DNA of 64,000 nt from Tribonema minus (GCA_017506865.1 JAFCMP010000527.1:248001-312000); one strand, 5' to 3'. Shown: positions 1-12,416, counted from the first letter of the stretch. Numbers and translations: made by a program. Notes: generated by a model from the sequence alone, not told the origin.

Positions 1-329
1 TGGCAGGGAACGCTACGTACAGCTGAATTTCTCTGCCGTAGCGCCAGCCTTGCCTTCCTGCATTCGCTAGCATCGGCCACCACCACGCGCCCCCCCCTTT
101 CCTTTCCTTCACCCACGTGATCAGCGAGTGGGGGTCGAGTCCGCGTATGTGAGCGGACGTGAACGTGCTGGAAGAACAGTTCTATTTAGAACTGTACGTT
201 AACGCTTTTGCAAGCCAAAAGCACCATGTAGAGTTCATTGATGAACCTTCACCTGCACCTACTTTTGTAGATGACATGACAGCATCTACTTCATTTCAAG
301 AACCCACAATGTTTACGCTCGGGTGATGT
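1..329. other. No gene recognised
   Basis: I see no coding signal here. A short inverted repeat (ACAGTTC, six-base loop, GAACTGT) sits at about 176-196. The stretch ends where the first retrotransposon tail begins. Confidence 0.4.
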
Positions 330-380
330 ACAATCATCTGGGCTTTTTCGCGCCCTGAGCGAGAATAAATAAAAAGTACA
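330..380 (+). mobile_element. 3' tail of a non-LTR retrotransposon (copy A)
   Basis: This 51-bp segment matches the last bases of the copy ending at 2460: ATCTGGGC, a TTTTTCGC loop, GCCCTGAGCGAG, then AATAAAAAGTAC. Only the 3' end is present, as expected of severe 5' truncation during target-primed reverse transcription. It is directly followed by AACCCAG and then the next copy in the same orientation. Confidence 0.7.
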
Positions 381-386
381 ACCCAG

Positions 387-2460
387 GCTAACGCACTCTC
401 TGGATGGGCGGGGGTGCTACAGCAGGCGGCTCCTCAAGCGGCTGCAGACAACGCTGCTGAGGATGCGGCAACACAAGCGGCACCGGCAGCAGCGGCAGCA
501 GCACCAGCACCAGCAGCATCAGCAGCGGCAACTGTTACAGCGGCAGCGGCGGTTGCCAGTGGAGGCGCGACCACTCCGGCAGCGGCAACTGCATCAGCGG
601 CTGGCCGCGCTTATGGCGCAGCCATTCCGGCAACACACAACGCAGCTGCCGCTGGATCAGGGGCCGCGGCGGCAGCACAGGCGGCACCAGCGGCAGCAGC
701 AGCAGCGGCGGCGCACGGCGCAACTACTCCGGCGGCAGCAGCAGCGGCGGCAGCAGCAGCTGCTCCAGCATCAGAGGCTGCTGCAGCAGCGGCAGCAGGT
801 GTTGCACCTCAAGTGGCCTCGGCGGCATCACTAACTGCAGCATCAACAGCAGCGGCTGCGGGCATAGGCAACACAGCTGCTACAGGCCCTACTAGCCTAA
901 GGGCTGCTGCAGCACCTGCAACAGGAGCAGCGTCGGCAGGCGGCGCCGCAACCGTGCCGGCTGCGACAGCGGCAATGGCGGTGGCAGCGGCCAATGCGGC
1001 AGGTGCTGCACCAACACCTGCGGCAGCAGCAACACCACTGGCAGCAGCAGCAACGGCAGGCGGCACAGCTGCAGCACCAGCGCACGCAGCAGCGGCAGCC
1101 GTCAATGCAGGCGCTGCGCGTTCCACACCAGCAATGCTACAAGGCGCAGCAGCAGCAGAGGTGGCGCGCCTGCCCCTCATGCGGACGATCGCCACAGCTG
1201 CCACATCTCTACGTGCAGCAACAGGTGACAAGCTGGAACATATACTGCCACCAGCGCTAACGCCACTGCAGCAGCAACCACCTACGCAGCAGCCGCCGCT
1301 GCGGCCGACAGCAGGTGGTGGCACTGGTGCGGATGCTGCTTGCGTACTTGACGCCAGTGCTCTGCAGTTGCAGTGTAGCCTGAAGCGCCCCAATCAGAGT
1401 GCGCTTGCAGATGCCGTCGCTACCGAGCTTGCAGATAAGGTGGAGGCGGACCTGCAACAGCTGCCGCAGGGCACGCAACGCACGCAAGCACTTGCTCGAT
1501 TCCGGTCGCAGCGCCACATGCACTCGATCGGCATGGCATTCCTCAACGAGCCCATGTACTCCACAACGGCTTCGTTCGATGGCCTATCCTGGCAGCTGGC
1601 CGTCAAACGCGCCATCGGAGTAGAGGAGCAGACGGCAGGCTGCAAGCTGTGCGGGAAGTCGCCGGGCGGCACCCTGCATGCACGGCTGTGTCAAGCGCCA
1701 CGCGTCAAGGCGCACGACACCATTGTCCACAATAGCGTCAAGAGGGCCACGCAGCGCCTCCTGCGGCAATACCTCAAAACGGGGCTGGTGGACGAGGACT
1801 ACACGCCGTTTCTGGGGTCCGCCGGGCCGCCGGGGAGTCGCAGGATGGACATCGTGCTGCCTGCCGACGCCTTCCCGGTGACCGGCTACGACGACCCGAC
1901 ACGCCACCTACCGCTCATGGTGGACGTTACCTGCTTCGAGGCACAGGTGGCGTCGCGGGCGGCGAAGACTGCAGCAGACCCCGAGCGATGCTGCCGCGAC
2001 CAAGAGGCCGCCAAGACTACCCACTATTCTGGTCATTATGATCAGAATTGCTACAAACTTGCCACTTTGGCAATAGGGTCATTTGGCAGCATCGGGGAGC
2101 AGGGGCGGAAGCTGCTGGAGGCTGTGGCGACGGAGTATGCCAGCAGGATGTCAGTGCCCGGAGGAGCGCGCCCTAAAGCTCTCAAGGGCATCGCCCTGGC
2201 GCGCTTACGCTCGGCACTGTCGGCAGCGCTCCACATGGCGTACTCTGGCCGTGTCATGACACACATGGCAGAATCCAGGGGGGGGGGGCACATGGAGGAG
2301 GACGTAGGGGAGGACCCCGAGATGCCATTTGGCGGCGGCGGCGTTTGAGTGGTTGTCGTTGCGACACTTTCAGACTGTCATACGACATGTAGATTCCTTA
2401 CAGCTAGATGCCAATCATCTGGGCTTTTTCGCGCCCTGAGCGAGAATTAATAAAAAGTAC
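387..2460 (+). mobile_element. 5'-truncated non-LTR retrotransposon (copy B)
   Basis: This copy runs from just after AACCCAG (380-386) to the shared family tail ending AAAAAGTAC at 2460, where AACCCAG occurs again. The 7-bp repeat could be a target-site duplication. The body holds one long open frame and a 3' UTR of about 110 bp. No reverse transcriptase region is present, so the copy is probably 5'-truncated; a non-autonomous derivative is the alternative. Further tails of the same family lie at 330, 2881, 7611, 18018 and about 30193-30442. Confidence 0.75.
414..2348 (+). CDS. Retrotransposon ORF fragment: zinc knuckle and restriction-like endonuclease domain
   Basis: This is an unbroken 644-codon frame. 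It has no ATG for roughly the first 180 codons and stays open back to 369, so it is probably the C-terminal part of a longer polyprotein. Residues 1 to about 260 are extremely Ala-rich, encoded by GCA/GCG/CAG-type repeats. A C-x2-C-x7-H-x3-C knuckle follows (C410, C413, H421, C425). Next comes a segment with MD at 478-479 and VDVT with D504, matching the layout of the restriction-like endonuclease of R2/CRE-type elements. The same knuckle plus endonuclease order ends the long ORF at 33791-37969, and the pre-knuckle and post-endonuclease regions also look related. There is no reverse transcriptase. The intact frame suggests a recent insertion. Host expression is unlikely. Confidence 0.7.
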   Translation: MLQQAAPQAAADNAAEDAATQAAPAAAAAAPAPAASAAATVTAAAAVASGGATTPAAATASAAGRAYGAAIPATHNAAAAGSGAAAAAQAAPAAAAAAAAHGATTPAAAAAAAAAAAPASEAAAAAAAGVAPQVASAASLTAASTAAAAGIGNTAATGPTSLRAAAAPATGAASAGGAATVPAATAAMAVAAANAAGAAPTPAAAATPLAAAATAGGTAAAPAHAAAAAVNAGAARSTPAMLQGAAAAEVARLPLMRTIATAATSLRAATGDKLEHILPPALTPLQQQPPTQQPPLRPTAGGGTGADAACVLDASALQLQCSLKRPNQSALADAVATELADKVEADLQQLPQGTQRTQALARFRSQRHMHSIGMAFLNEPMYSTTASFDGLSWQLAVKRAIGVEEQTAGCKLCGKSPGGTLHARLCQAPRVKAHDTIVHNSVKRATQRLLRQYLKTGLVDEDYTPFLGSAGPPGSRRMDIVLPADAFPVTGYDDPTRHLPLMVDVTCFEAQVASRAAKTAADPERCCRDQEAAKTTHYSGHYDQNCYKLATLAIGSFGSIGEQGRKLLEAVATEYASRMSVPGGARPKALKGIALARLRSALSAALHMAYSGRVMTHMAESRGGGHMEEDVGEDPEMPFGGGGV

Positions 2461-2467
2461 AACCCAG

Positions 2468-2930
2468 ACCCACTATTCTGGTCACTATGATCAGAGTCGT
2501 TACAAATTGGCAATCAGGTCACTGGCATCGGGGCGCAGGGGTGGAAGCAGCTGGAGGCTGTCGCTACGGCGTATGCGATCAGGATGTCGGTGCCCGGAGC
2601 AGCCAGTCATGTAACCTTGAAAGGCATAGCACTGGCTCGTATACGCTCAGCTCTCAAACTGGCGGCACTGGCACCGCTCCACATGGCGTACTCTTTATGT
2701 GATGACGCAACATGGTGGAGTTCATGGGGGGTGAAGGGATGGACGAGGTCTCCGGATATAAGGGGCGGAGATGCCATTTGGCGATGTCGTTTTTTGTGAC
2801 TCATCGTGAAAGCGCAGTCAGATGCATTCAAGTTGTCGCAAGATGCATAGATTCTGGTAGCAACTTGGCAAGTTTGACGTCAATCATGTGTTTTTTCTCT
2901 GGCCGTGAGCAAAATGAAAGACAAGCACAC
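2468..2930 (+). mobile_element. Degenerate 5'-truncated copy of the same retrotransposon (copy C)
   Basis: From 2468 the sequence repeats 2021-2300 of copy B with many substitutions and small gaps. Shared landmarks are CCACTATTCTGGTCA, the GCATCGGGG stretch and CTCCACATGGCGTACTCT. It then continues into a worn version of the 3' UTR (TGCCATTTGGCGATGTCG) and tail (CTGGCCGTGAGCAAAATGAAAG). No frame survives. It is clearly older than copy B, which ends immediately before it. Confidence 0.7.
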
Positions 2931-3368
2931 CACATCCCATGGTGCTGAAAGAAGAAGCCTGACGGAATGCACATAACATGTCTTCGCCAGGTACATACTG
3001 TTGATGCTCCATTGCTTCTGGCCGTGTGGAGCCAGCTGACATTTCAGTCTACTTGAAGTATGCATCATGATCAATGGTAAACAAATGCCTCCGTTTAAGC
3101 GTAGGCCTACGCGTAGCCTGCAAGGTGCTTACTGTGCATGCGCGCATGAGCTCAGACTCTCGAAGCTCCCACACCCATAGTGGGCCAAGCGTGGTGCTAC
3201 CATGGTGGTGCAATCTGCAATCATGATGTCAGAGTTGCTGGCATGTGAAACTTCTTCTTTCAGCCAGCATCCAAACGCCAAGTAGATTATCGACTTGTGT
3301 CTGAAGATCCGCTCAGCTCGTTGAAGGTGAACTCGGTTGGATTCATATATATACCCTGCAACTTCAAT
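2931..3368. other. Intergenic; downstream of the PA-domain gene
   Basis: No coding signal is seen. The stretch lies 3' of the minus-strand PA-domain gene and should contain its 3' UTR. I found no clear TGTAA poly(A) signal. Confidence 0.35.
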
Positions 3369-6300
3369 TTATGCAGAGGCAGTGCTCAGCAAGGCAAAAG
3401 CGGCCTCCAAAGCTGCAATCCTCTCAGGGCGCCCCTGGTGCCGCTGCTTCAGTTCGCCAAGCCTTGCAACGCGGTCCTTGTGGTTGCCTGGCCAAGCTCC
3501 TGGGTTCTTGTACATGGACACCTCCAGCCAAGCAGTAGCGGTTACTGCCGGGTCCAAAGTGAAGGCGGCGGCCACTTGGGCGCTGCAAAATGGACGTGTC
3601 ACGAGCCAAAGCGATTGTGAGATGGCGTGGCAGGGCAGTGCAATTCACACAAGTCTCGCTTGGTACTGTTTTACTGTTTACTTGAGAGATGACAGCCTTG
3701 CATGATAAAGAGTATAGAAGTATGTGGAGTTTGCACATCACACCGTTACTAACAACTGCCCCCCCTGTGCACCCAGGCTGCGCCTATGCGCGTTCCTACT
3801 GCGCCCAACAGAAGCTACTTTTATGCTGTGCACCACTGTCCAGCTTGTAGTTTATTTAGTGGACCTCTGCAACCAATACGCTGCAAAGCGCCAGACACAG
3901 AAACAGCTTTCAAATTGCAAGGTACAGTGAACAATAGAAACCAATGTAAAGGTGAATCATCGATTTTGTGTGTGGTGTCATCCGATTTAGTGCCGACAGG
4001 CCTGTCCACTTTAATGTAGGTCTAAGTATTGGCGCATGTGTGCCAACTGGTCGGCCTTTCACAATGATGTGGGAAATTCACCATGTGCACCTGCATGCTG
4101 TGCCACAATATCAGTGTGCGATTACGAGCACATGTATTGCCAAGCCAGTAGTAAGTGCAATGAGGTGAGCAGGAGTGTCTAATCCAAAAGGCAATGGCCG
4201 TCGTGTCCTCGACGTGGCGGAATAACATAATAACGATATCCAGCTTCCCTCGATGCCCAGCTAAATTGCACGGTTGATTTGTGCCACCAAGTCATGATGG
4301 CCTGAGGTGCACACAGCGCTGACATTTTGCACTTTACACCAAGGATTGTGACGTACAGAAGCTTATCGTCTATGAGCGCGCACTGCCTTGAAGTTGACTC
4401 TGGAGATTCCTTCGTCCTACGTTGCCATGTGAGGTCTGTTACTCATGCATATGCACTGTACCACAGATGCTCATGCCTCTACCGCTGCGTTGCCGTTGAT
4501 GCCCTGCAAAGTCGCTACATCCAGCATCTGGTGTTTGACAGTCTAGGCACTAAGTACCATTTGACACTATCTCAGAGTTGTTCACCTCAAAGAAAGGCAT
4601 CAACTGACACAACTGTGAGAGTAAATGCCTTGACAGCACAGACTTTGTGGCAGTGTGCCCTTCACATTTTAGCGAACACACATGTCAACGACTCCACAAC
4701 TTGAAGGAAAGACCCACTGAGACAGAGATGATCAATCGGGATTGTGCGCACCTGTCGGACTTCTCGGTGGCGTGCTGGAGCGCATGTCCTGCAAACAACA
4801 CACAAGGTGAACAGCAAAGTGTAAATGTGATGCTTCTCTTGAAGTATGAGCTGACAATAAAACAAGCAAGCAACTGCATCGAAACATTGTGGCACTTCAT
4901 TTCTTCAGATCACTGTTTACGGTTTCTCTAGCCCCAGCCAAGACACTCATGCGGACACGCTCCACCCCAGAAGGGACACTCATGCGGACATGACATGCTC
5001 AACGATAGCGTCTGTCCCTTGCTGGCTCAAATGAATTCCGTATCAACGAGCAAGCTATAGTCTACTGAGTTCAACATTTGCATAGCATGGCAAAATGCAG
5101 CACCAGGGACTCCATGAAGACCAGCGAGTGCGTTGGCCGTACCAAGTCGGCAAAATGGTCGCTGGGCATTTCGGACTAAGAATCTTCTGGAATGTTCATC
5201 TTCAGCAACTCTCAAGCTAGGAATTCCATAATGTCATTTCTACCCAGAGCTGCCTCATCATGGCACATGGTGAAGTCTCTGCAATCATGAAGTACGTCAT
5301 GCAAAAGACCACTCGAGCATTTTGCCCCCCTATTTGTAAGCGTACTCAAAGAAGTACTTTGAAGTACGTTTCATACATGTGCTTGCGTGATTCTGCTTGG
5401 ATGCGTTTGATCACACCTGCTGCTTGTCCGACAGAGACAACTGCAAGATCCACATCAGCAACTGTCCATGCAGGAAGGGCACCCATCACCACCGGCGCAT
5501 CACCGTCGCTTTCCCTGCTCAGCAACAGCCACAGAAGGGGCAACAAGTAGGATAGATGCAGAGTCAAGAGTTGGCTGGTGCCAAGCTGAGATGATGAAGG
5601 GGAGTTGGGGAACTTGTAGAGTGTTTGCTCAGGCTGACTCCAATGATACGATTCACTATGGGCCAGGCACATCGACTTTAAAGAACCAAAGCAAGTATTG
5701 CACCAAAGCCCGAAGGCTCAGTTGACAGCCCACGCTCACGCTACCTTCAACGCTTTGGCGACGCTTTGTCGCCAAAATGAATGCATTTACATCGCCCAGT
5801 AGAAGGCCAACTTGATGACTCACTTGCTGTAGACAATGATGGCTGCTGCGCCCGCTGCTTGGGCCTGCTTGGCTTTGCGTGCAAAGTCACAGCCGCCGCC
5901 GCGGATGACGAGCACTGCCTTGCCGGCAGCATCCTGTTCATCATGCAAAACGCCAACAGTATTTGAGACCAGATGAGGGCTTATAAGTTGTAATGCTCCT
6001 GACAGAGCAGCCACCACAATTGTTAAAATGCCACAACAATTTGAAAATGGCCTCCAGGTTGCAAGTCATCTTAGAAGTATCATTTGCACAGCCAGTGCTG
6101 CATTCAACTGATAAATTGGCCAGTACTGCGTGTTGGTGCATGTGCTGGTTCACATCACCTGCTCAATGCATTGCACATGTGCCAGTACGGCATGCACTCA
6201 AGAATGCAGCTGATGATTTCAGGACAGACACTGGATCACTGAGCACTGACACATGCGTAAGAGCGGATATTTGCTCGCTGCCAGATTAGGAAGGCATACC

Positions 6301-9300
6301 CTTCTCAACAATGAGTACGCTTGCACCCACCTCAGCATTTTCCAGCGGGAAGCATGCCGTAGCAGGTGAAGCCACCACCAGCGGGAGGGGAGAATCAGGT
6401 GTTCCAGTACCAAACTGGCCCTGCCAAAGCACGCCACAAGCATCATAGAATCATTGCCATTGCATAGTCAGTAACACATAGGCAGTTCTAGAGCAAGCCG
6501 GCAGGTACATCGTCGCAATATGCTTGTCGCCTTTACACATTTTCGCCGCTATATGTTCATGATCGCAACCATGCTGGCGGTTTCAGCACTGGCAGTGATG
6601 CTGTTTGCTCAGACAGACTGCAATGCATGCCCTTCTAACAGCACAAGTTGATGTCTGCCGCTGGCAGTGTACAGCAATACGCTGCTGAGCAACAGTAACA
6701 CGCTGCTGAACAACAGCAACATGTGACAGCTCGCCACGCTGCCACAGGCATTAACAACATGCGCTGCACAATCAGCATGAGCAACCGACATGCAAGCTGG
6801 TGGTAGGCAGGATGTGCTGCTTTGCGCTGTTGTGTTGCCAGTCAGCACTGGCAAACATCACCATGAGATTGCAGTCACATGATCCAAATCTTATCCTCAC
6901 CACCAGGTACTCAAAAGAGCTGTCGTTGCCTTCAGACCCCATGAGCTTCAGGTTGCCACCAAGCACACGGCTCGTCAGCACCTCCCTGCAATAGGCATGG
7001 CAGCAATCAAGAGGCAGTTGGACGCACTCAATAACCATGTTGAAATCCGAAGTACATATTGCGCCCTAGGCTGCTGATGTGTACTGCTGATGGCATGGGT
7101 CGCACAACCTCGTCAGCTGGCCCATGTGGGGGCTGCTCTTGTGTGTCAGAATATGCGTGCATTGCATACTTGTATCTATGGCTTGCACTTCATGATACAC
7201 TGCATCTCACCAGAGCCGCAATGCATCAGTGCTCATTATGGTGAGATGACTGGGTTGAATGCATCCAGCACCTGGGGTAAGAGTGAGAATAAGCAATTAC
7301 CGACCTTGATGCGCTTGCGAAGGCAGCGGCTTGTACCCTTCTAGCACTGTGTGCGCTCTTAAGGCAAACGCCAGATAATGGCTACATTTGCACAACATCA
7401 CCACACGCTCGCAGCAGAAGCACGCGCGTAGCATATGTGACAGCAACGGAAGAAGTAGTGCATACCTGGATAACTACTGGAATGATGCAGCCCACAAACT
7501 TCAATGTATCATGCGCACACCGACGCAGTACTCCCGGATGGTGCTACTCCAGAGGCACTTGCTCCAGTGGCACTACTTCAAAGTACATCCCCCGTACCGG
7601 GATCACTTTTTAGATGCCATTCATCTGGGCTTTTTCGCGCCCTGAGCGAGAATCAATAAAAAGTACATTCAAGCCATCAACTCAAAGCAACGATTGCACG
7701 CTGATCAGACGCTCAAAACCCAATGCAGGCTGCTACCTTTCCGCCATAGTGGTGGCTTGGCACGGCTCCCCCGCCCCTATTTCGCGTCCACTGTCGTGGC
7801 AGTTGATGGGGATGAGACGTGCCATGAGTCCACCATTGCCTTCGTTGGCTCTCTTTTGCAAGGCCTGCAGTTGACATGTCACGGTGTCATGCATGTCATG
7901 TTGGACCAGTTGCAATTCATGAACCTTGAAGTTTGTAAGATAACCAGAGCAGTGTCAGCACTCATAGCATGTGGCGTATCTGTCCTACAGCATGCATCCG
8001 CTGTGGAAGGATTAGGGTAATGCAAGAATTGAAAGAGCTTGAGGGCAAGCATAGCCTCCACTTTGCTTGCTGGAGACCATGTGTGCAGCAGCGCAAATGA
8101 ATTGCTACACTGTTAGCAAGAGATTACATGTGCTAACACCTGTTGGTATGGGAACCAGATTAATGTCCACTAATAAGCAGACGCTGCTGAGGGACTTGTA
8201 CAGCTTTCACGCAGGTGCAGAGCATCTGCGGACATAATTGTGATGTTATGATGAGTCCAGATGGCCACATTCTACTCGAGCCACGAGTCACCTGGCTTGG
8301 TTCACATCACAGTGAATGGTACTGAGCTGCCATCGTTTTAGCAGCCTTGCACGTAAACACTTGGCCATCTACGTTATTGGCATGGGCTCTTGACAACATT
8401 GCTGGCAATGCAAGGTGTTGGGAGCTCGGCATGTTGAGAGCCTCCATAGCAGACGTTCAAGCTGCCGCATGGAACATCGACTATCAAGCTGATGCCGCAT
8501 GCTACAGTAATTGCTAGACACACTGCAGTTTGAAACCAAGATACGCTTGCATCATATTTTGAAATGTGTGGCATTTTGATGCGTCACCGTACCTTGATGA
8601 CAACATTGCCAGCAGGCTTGGCGACCATGGCCACAAACACCTGCACATCCACCGCATCAGGCATGGGGGGGTGCAGGTTCCCCTCCGCGTTGTTGACGAT
8701 GATCAGTCCTGCCGCGCCCGCCGCCTGTCATCAAAGAGCAGTGCTCAGCATGGTGATGATGGCGGATACAGTTGCGACGCGCGAATCAATGTGAGCTGCT
8801 GAGGTGGCAGTGTCCCCGCTGTTGACGGTCAAGCATCACTGCTGCGTGTGCACCCTGCAGCATTCGCAGCATCCAAAGCAGTGCTAGAACTGGCCTAAGA
8901 TTGCAGCTTGCTTGTTTAACCAGTGTGCATGGCCATGCACAATGAGGTGAACTTGAAGAATACAGCGGCAGCATTGATACGCATTGCATACTCACTGACA
9001 GGTCGCTCTCCGCGTACCAATCGTGACATTGACCGCCATTAACACACTGCGGCTCGTCACAGCAGGTGCAGTGCTTGCAACCGCTCAATGGCCATACATT
9101 GTCCACATCACTGGCCGTACTGTTTATGAGCCGCAAAACCATGCATGCATTGGTGCGTTATTGTGACAGCCAGCGCACATCAAGCCCATTGAGCAGCATA
9201 GCGCCCATCGTGAGGTTATTAGCGCTCACCAAGAGCTCTGTGACACTGCATTCAATTTTATGATGCACTTTCAATTGCGTGGGGGTTTGCATTGCCCGAC

Positions 9301-12300
9301 ATACCTCTGCTATGGTTGCCTTGGTCCCAAAGGTGCATGTCCCTCGCCACGCAACCACCACCTGCACCAACCAGTTGCCGACACAATGGCACACAGTGCG
9401 TGGCTCATGAGCAACAACTTCAAGCAAAAGGCTGTTGATTATTGGCACTATGCTATTGCGTGCACTTGGGCGCCATAAAGCAGATGCCAAACTGCTATCT
9501 ACTGCCTGCACTGCTCAGTGGAAGTGGAACCAGCAGAGCTGTGACTTGGTCGCTATCATGTGACTGATGACAAACAGCTTGTCACAGCAGCTTGTCACAT
9601 CGGCTGATGCCGCTGCAATTACACAGCATGACCAGGCTGATGCAAAGGATTAATGTTTTGTGCTCCTGTTGCAAGGTTATTGTGCCACCAACTTCTTCTA
9701 CAGTAGCACAATTGATGGGCACTGCACACGTCACTTATAGCTTCACTTGCGGCTTCCCACAGGCGTCAGATGAGTCTCAACAGTGCCACCTATGGAGAAT
9801 TGGGGCGCTAGATGCGAGATCAATTCTAAACATCATTATATGACCATAACTTTGTACACTTCGCAACGTACTCATCAGCACACTCGTTCACAAGTGGGTT
9901 GCAGATGTCTTCTGAAGTATGCCGGGCTCACGCATGCAGTTAACAGGTTTCACATCCACCACCACCATGAGTATTTGAAGCCCCCATTCAACCAGGCAAT
10001 AATCAATGAGGCATGCCGGCCACAGTGATGGTTGTAGTCGCATGTTTGGGCAAGTCGAAAGCAAGACTTCATGCCTGGGCTGGATTTTAGCAGCGGGCTC
10101 ATTTGCGCTCGACAGCCATGCCATGCAAACGCAGAAGCTCTATGCCCCCTTTCATCATTACAGACCCAAGTCTGTCCTTTACATTGACAATCACGGCCGA
10201 ATAAAGTACTACCTGCTTAGCACTAACAAAAAGCAATGACTATATACCTTCCCCTTCACATCGTCAGCATTGGCGAGCTGCGTGCAGGCGTCTTCGGGCT
10301 GTGCTGCCACCAGCTCTGTAGGCCCCGCTGGCGGTGCGCCCCCAAAAGAACCACGCATGTACTGCAGATGCGTCGGCCACCTGTGAGCGCCCAACATGAA
10401 ATTGTGCAAGACACAGTTCGTGGTACTGAGTAAGGTCAAATGGACTGTATGTTTGTAGTATGTACTACTTGATAGCGTGCCATTACCTCTGCATGGATGA
10501 GCAGGTGTGCCCTACCCTGACCTAGCCCTAACATAACCCTAGAAGTTTGCATGGCACTGAGTACTGCAGCGATCAGGACATAACATACCGGTGTGGCATA
10601 CACATGACAAGCAGCACAATCTGGACAGGGCAACTGGAAGCAATCTATGAGTCATAGAACTAGGGCTAGTGCACGACTCCTCCGTCATGAATTTTGTCCT
10701 TGCCGGTGCGGATATAGTTATGGTGAGCACTGCTCACCATACTGTTGCATCGTCCCGAGTGCAGGCCTTCCACCCCCGCCCCATCTTTGCTGTACGACAG
10801 TGGCTGCTGCATTAACCAAAAAACTGATCCAATCTTTAGGAGACTGCATCTCAATACACCATGGCTCGCACATGCAAATTAAACCGTGCAGAGGGACTGA
10901 TGACATTTGCGACAAACTCAATGCAAGCTCACTGCAGCATCGGTGCTAGCTCCTCTTCGGCTGAAAATGGCCCAGGCTTTTAAAATCCCAATGAAGCAAG
11001 CAAGGCTTGACCTGCAGTCTACATCATTAGACCAGAACACCAAAACAGGGCATCCTTCATACTTTCTTGCAATACTTCAGCTTACCAGCAATATAAGATT
11101 CACAGAGGGTACTTACCCGTCAATGTAGACGCGTCCCCATGGTCTTGAAGCACGCAGATCCACCTCTGCCTCATCATTCCCCTCTTTGGCGAACGCTTGC
11201 GGGTCAAAGTTGATCAGCGAGGGCACCTGTCCCTTGAAACGCAGTACAAGTTTGTTGTTAGGATGCGTAGTTCTTCCTGTGACGACAGAGTCACCTCTCT
11301 ACAATATCACGGTGCTCACTTTGATGCTGCAGCTGGTAGCAATCAAGTTAATCTCATTCGTGAAAGCACCCAGAGCGTCATTGTGCTCTACTTAGTCGAC
11401 GACAGGCCCGAATGAACAGTTTTTCAACGTATGCACACTAGAACGCATAATGTTGGGTGCCAAGGCTAGGCTTTGTACTTGAAGTACTACTTCATGTATT
11501 ACTGAGCTGCGCGAAATGGATTTGCAATGTTGCTGCTCATAAGTTGGCACGCATAGCCCCTGCGGTTCAGAGCATATGCCCACTGACACTGGTTGATGTA
11601 GGGTAGGGTCAGGGGTTAAGGTTAGGGGTAGGTTTAGAATAGGGATAGGGTCATGAGATGTCTGCAGTGATAATCTTTTTTTTTAGGTAGAGATCAGAGC
11701 ATCACTGGCATGCTGTAGGAGTACCAATCAATGTTCAAGACTATACTAAAGTGCTGACATATTGGTGGCTGTGTGCGTAAATCAAAGTTGGAATCGCCAG
11801 CTTCACAGTGCAGTGGTACTGGTGCACAAAGGTCGCTCTTGGCCGCTCTTGGCCAAAGGCCCAGCCAGCTGTTCAATTGCTTGCTGATGCTACAACAACT
11901 CAATACAGTAAGCGCACCTTATTCGTGAGTACTTTGTGAGGATAACGACAGCTGTAGTAACGTCCACGGCTTGTACCATTGCAGGTCAAATATTAAAAGT
12001 GGGCCATAGTCCGTGATACTACAATGTATCACGAATTCGAGGCGGGACATAGTTGCTGCTGCAGGCTTGAGAAGATGATCTGATTCAGAGTCATTGAGTT
12101 GACAAGTCCTGCAGCACCTCAACATGATCCCTGACCCTGGCTAATTCCCTGCTGCTGCGCATCTTCGTACAAGTGGCAAAGCGCACGCTGACAACATGAG
12201 GCCGTACCATCACAACAGCGCAGGATTTCAGGTGTGAGTTACAGTGCAGTTGATCTGACCTCAGGCAGTGCCAGCTGCTGCCCGTTGACATCAAACAGGT

Positions 12301-12416
12301 TTGGCGGCCTGTCAAGCTCCTCCCCCATCCACAGGTACTTCTGCCCCTCCTCCTGAGGCTTGGGCTTGCTCTCCTCATAGTGAAAACCATCTCCGCGCCT
12401 AGCCAGGATCCCGCAG
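3369..12416 (-). CDS. Protein with two protease-associated (PA) domains; 5' end unresolved
   Basis: Ten exons read in one frame with matching phases: 12260-12416, 11117-11226, 10248-10380, 9305-9361, 8588-8724, 6901-6985, 6331-6420, 5824-5933, 5377-5514 and 3369-3582 (TAA). Together they encode about 409 residues. Two PA domains are visible. The first has GSFGG...AAQPEDAC...LANADDVKGK, then VVAWRGTCTFGTKA, AAGAAGLIIVNN and a PAGNVVIK end. The second has GQFGTG...ASPATACFPLENAE, then VLVIRGGGCDFARKA, AAGAAAIIVYSK and GALPAW...VGQAAGVIKRI. PA domains are non-catalytic lid or ligand-binding modules of proteases and sorting receptors of the secretory pathway. No protease domain was found. The first exon(s), perhaps with a signal peptide, must lie between about 12.5 and 14.4 kb; a possible small exon at 12680-12716 did not chain in phase. 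The junction between the last two exons and the 8588 donor are the least certain. Introns carry retroposon fragments and telomere-like arrays. Confidence 0.72.
7611..7666 (+). mobile_element. Short 3' tail of the copy-B retrotransposon family (copy D)
   Basis: TAGATGCCATTCATCTGGGC, the TTTTTCGC loop, GCCCTGAGCGAG and AATCAATAAAAAGTAC match the end of copy B almost base for base. It lies in an intron of the PA-domain gene, in the opposite orientation to the gene. Confidence 0.7.
11599..11652. repeat. Degenerate telomere-like (TTAGGG-type) array
   Basis: A run of TAGGG, TTAGGGG and variant units lies in a region upstream of the first confirmed PA-gene exons. It is less regular than the arrays at 28874 and 61370. 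Confidence 0.5.

Noticed and set aside
809-1393. Minus-strand Ala/Val-rich open frame across copy B
   Set aside because: It is the complement of a GCA/GCG-rich coding frame, which remains open by composition. The plus strand carries the zinc knuckle and endonuclease.
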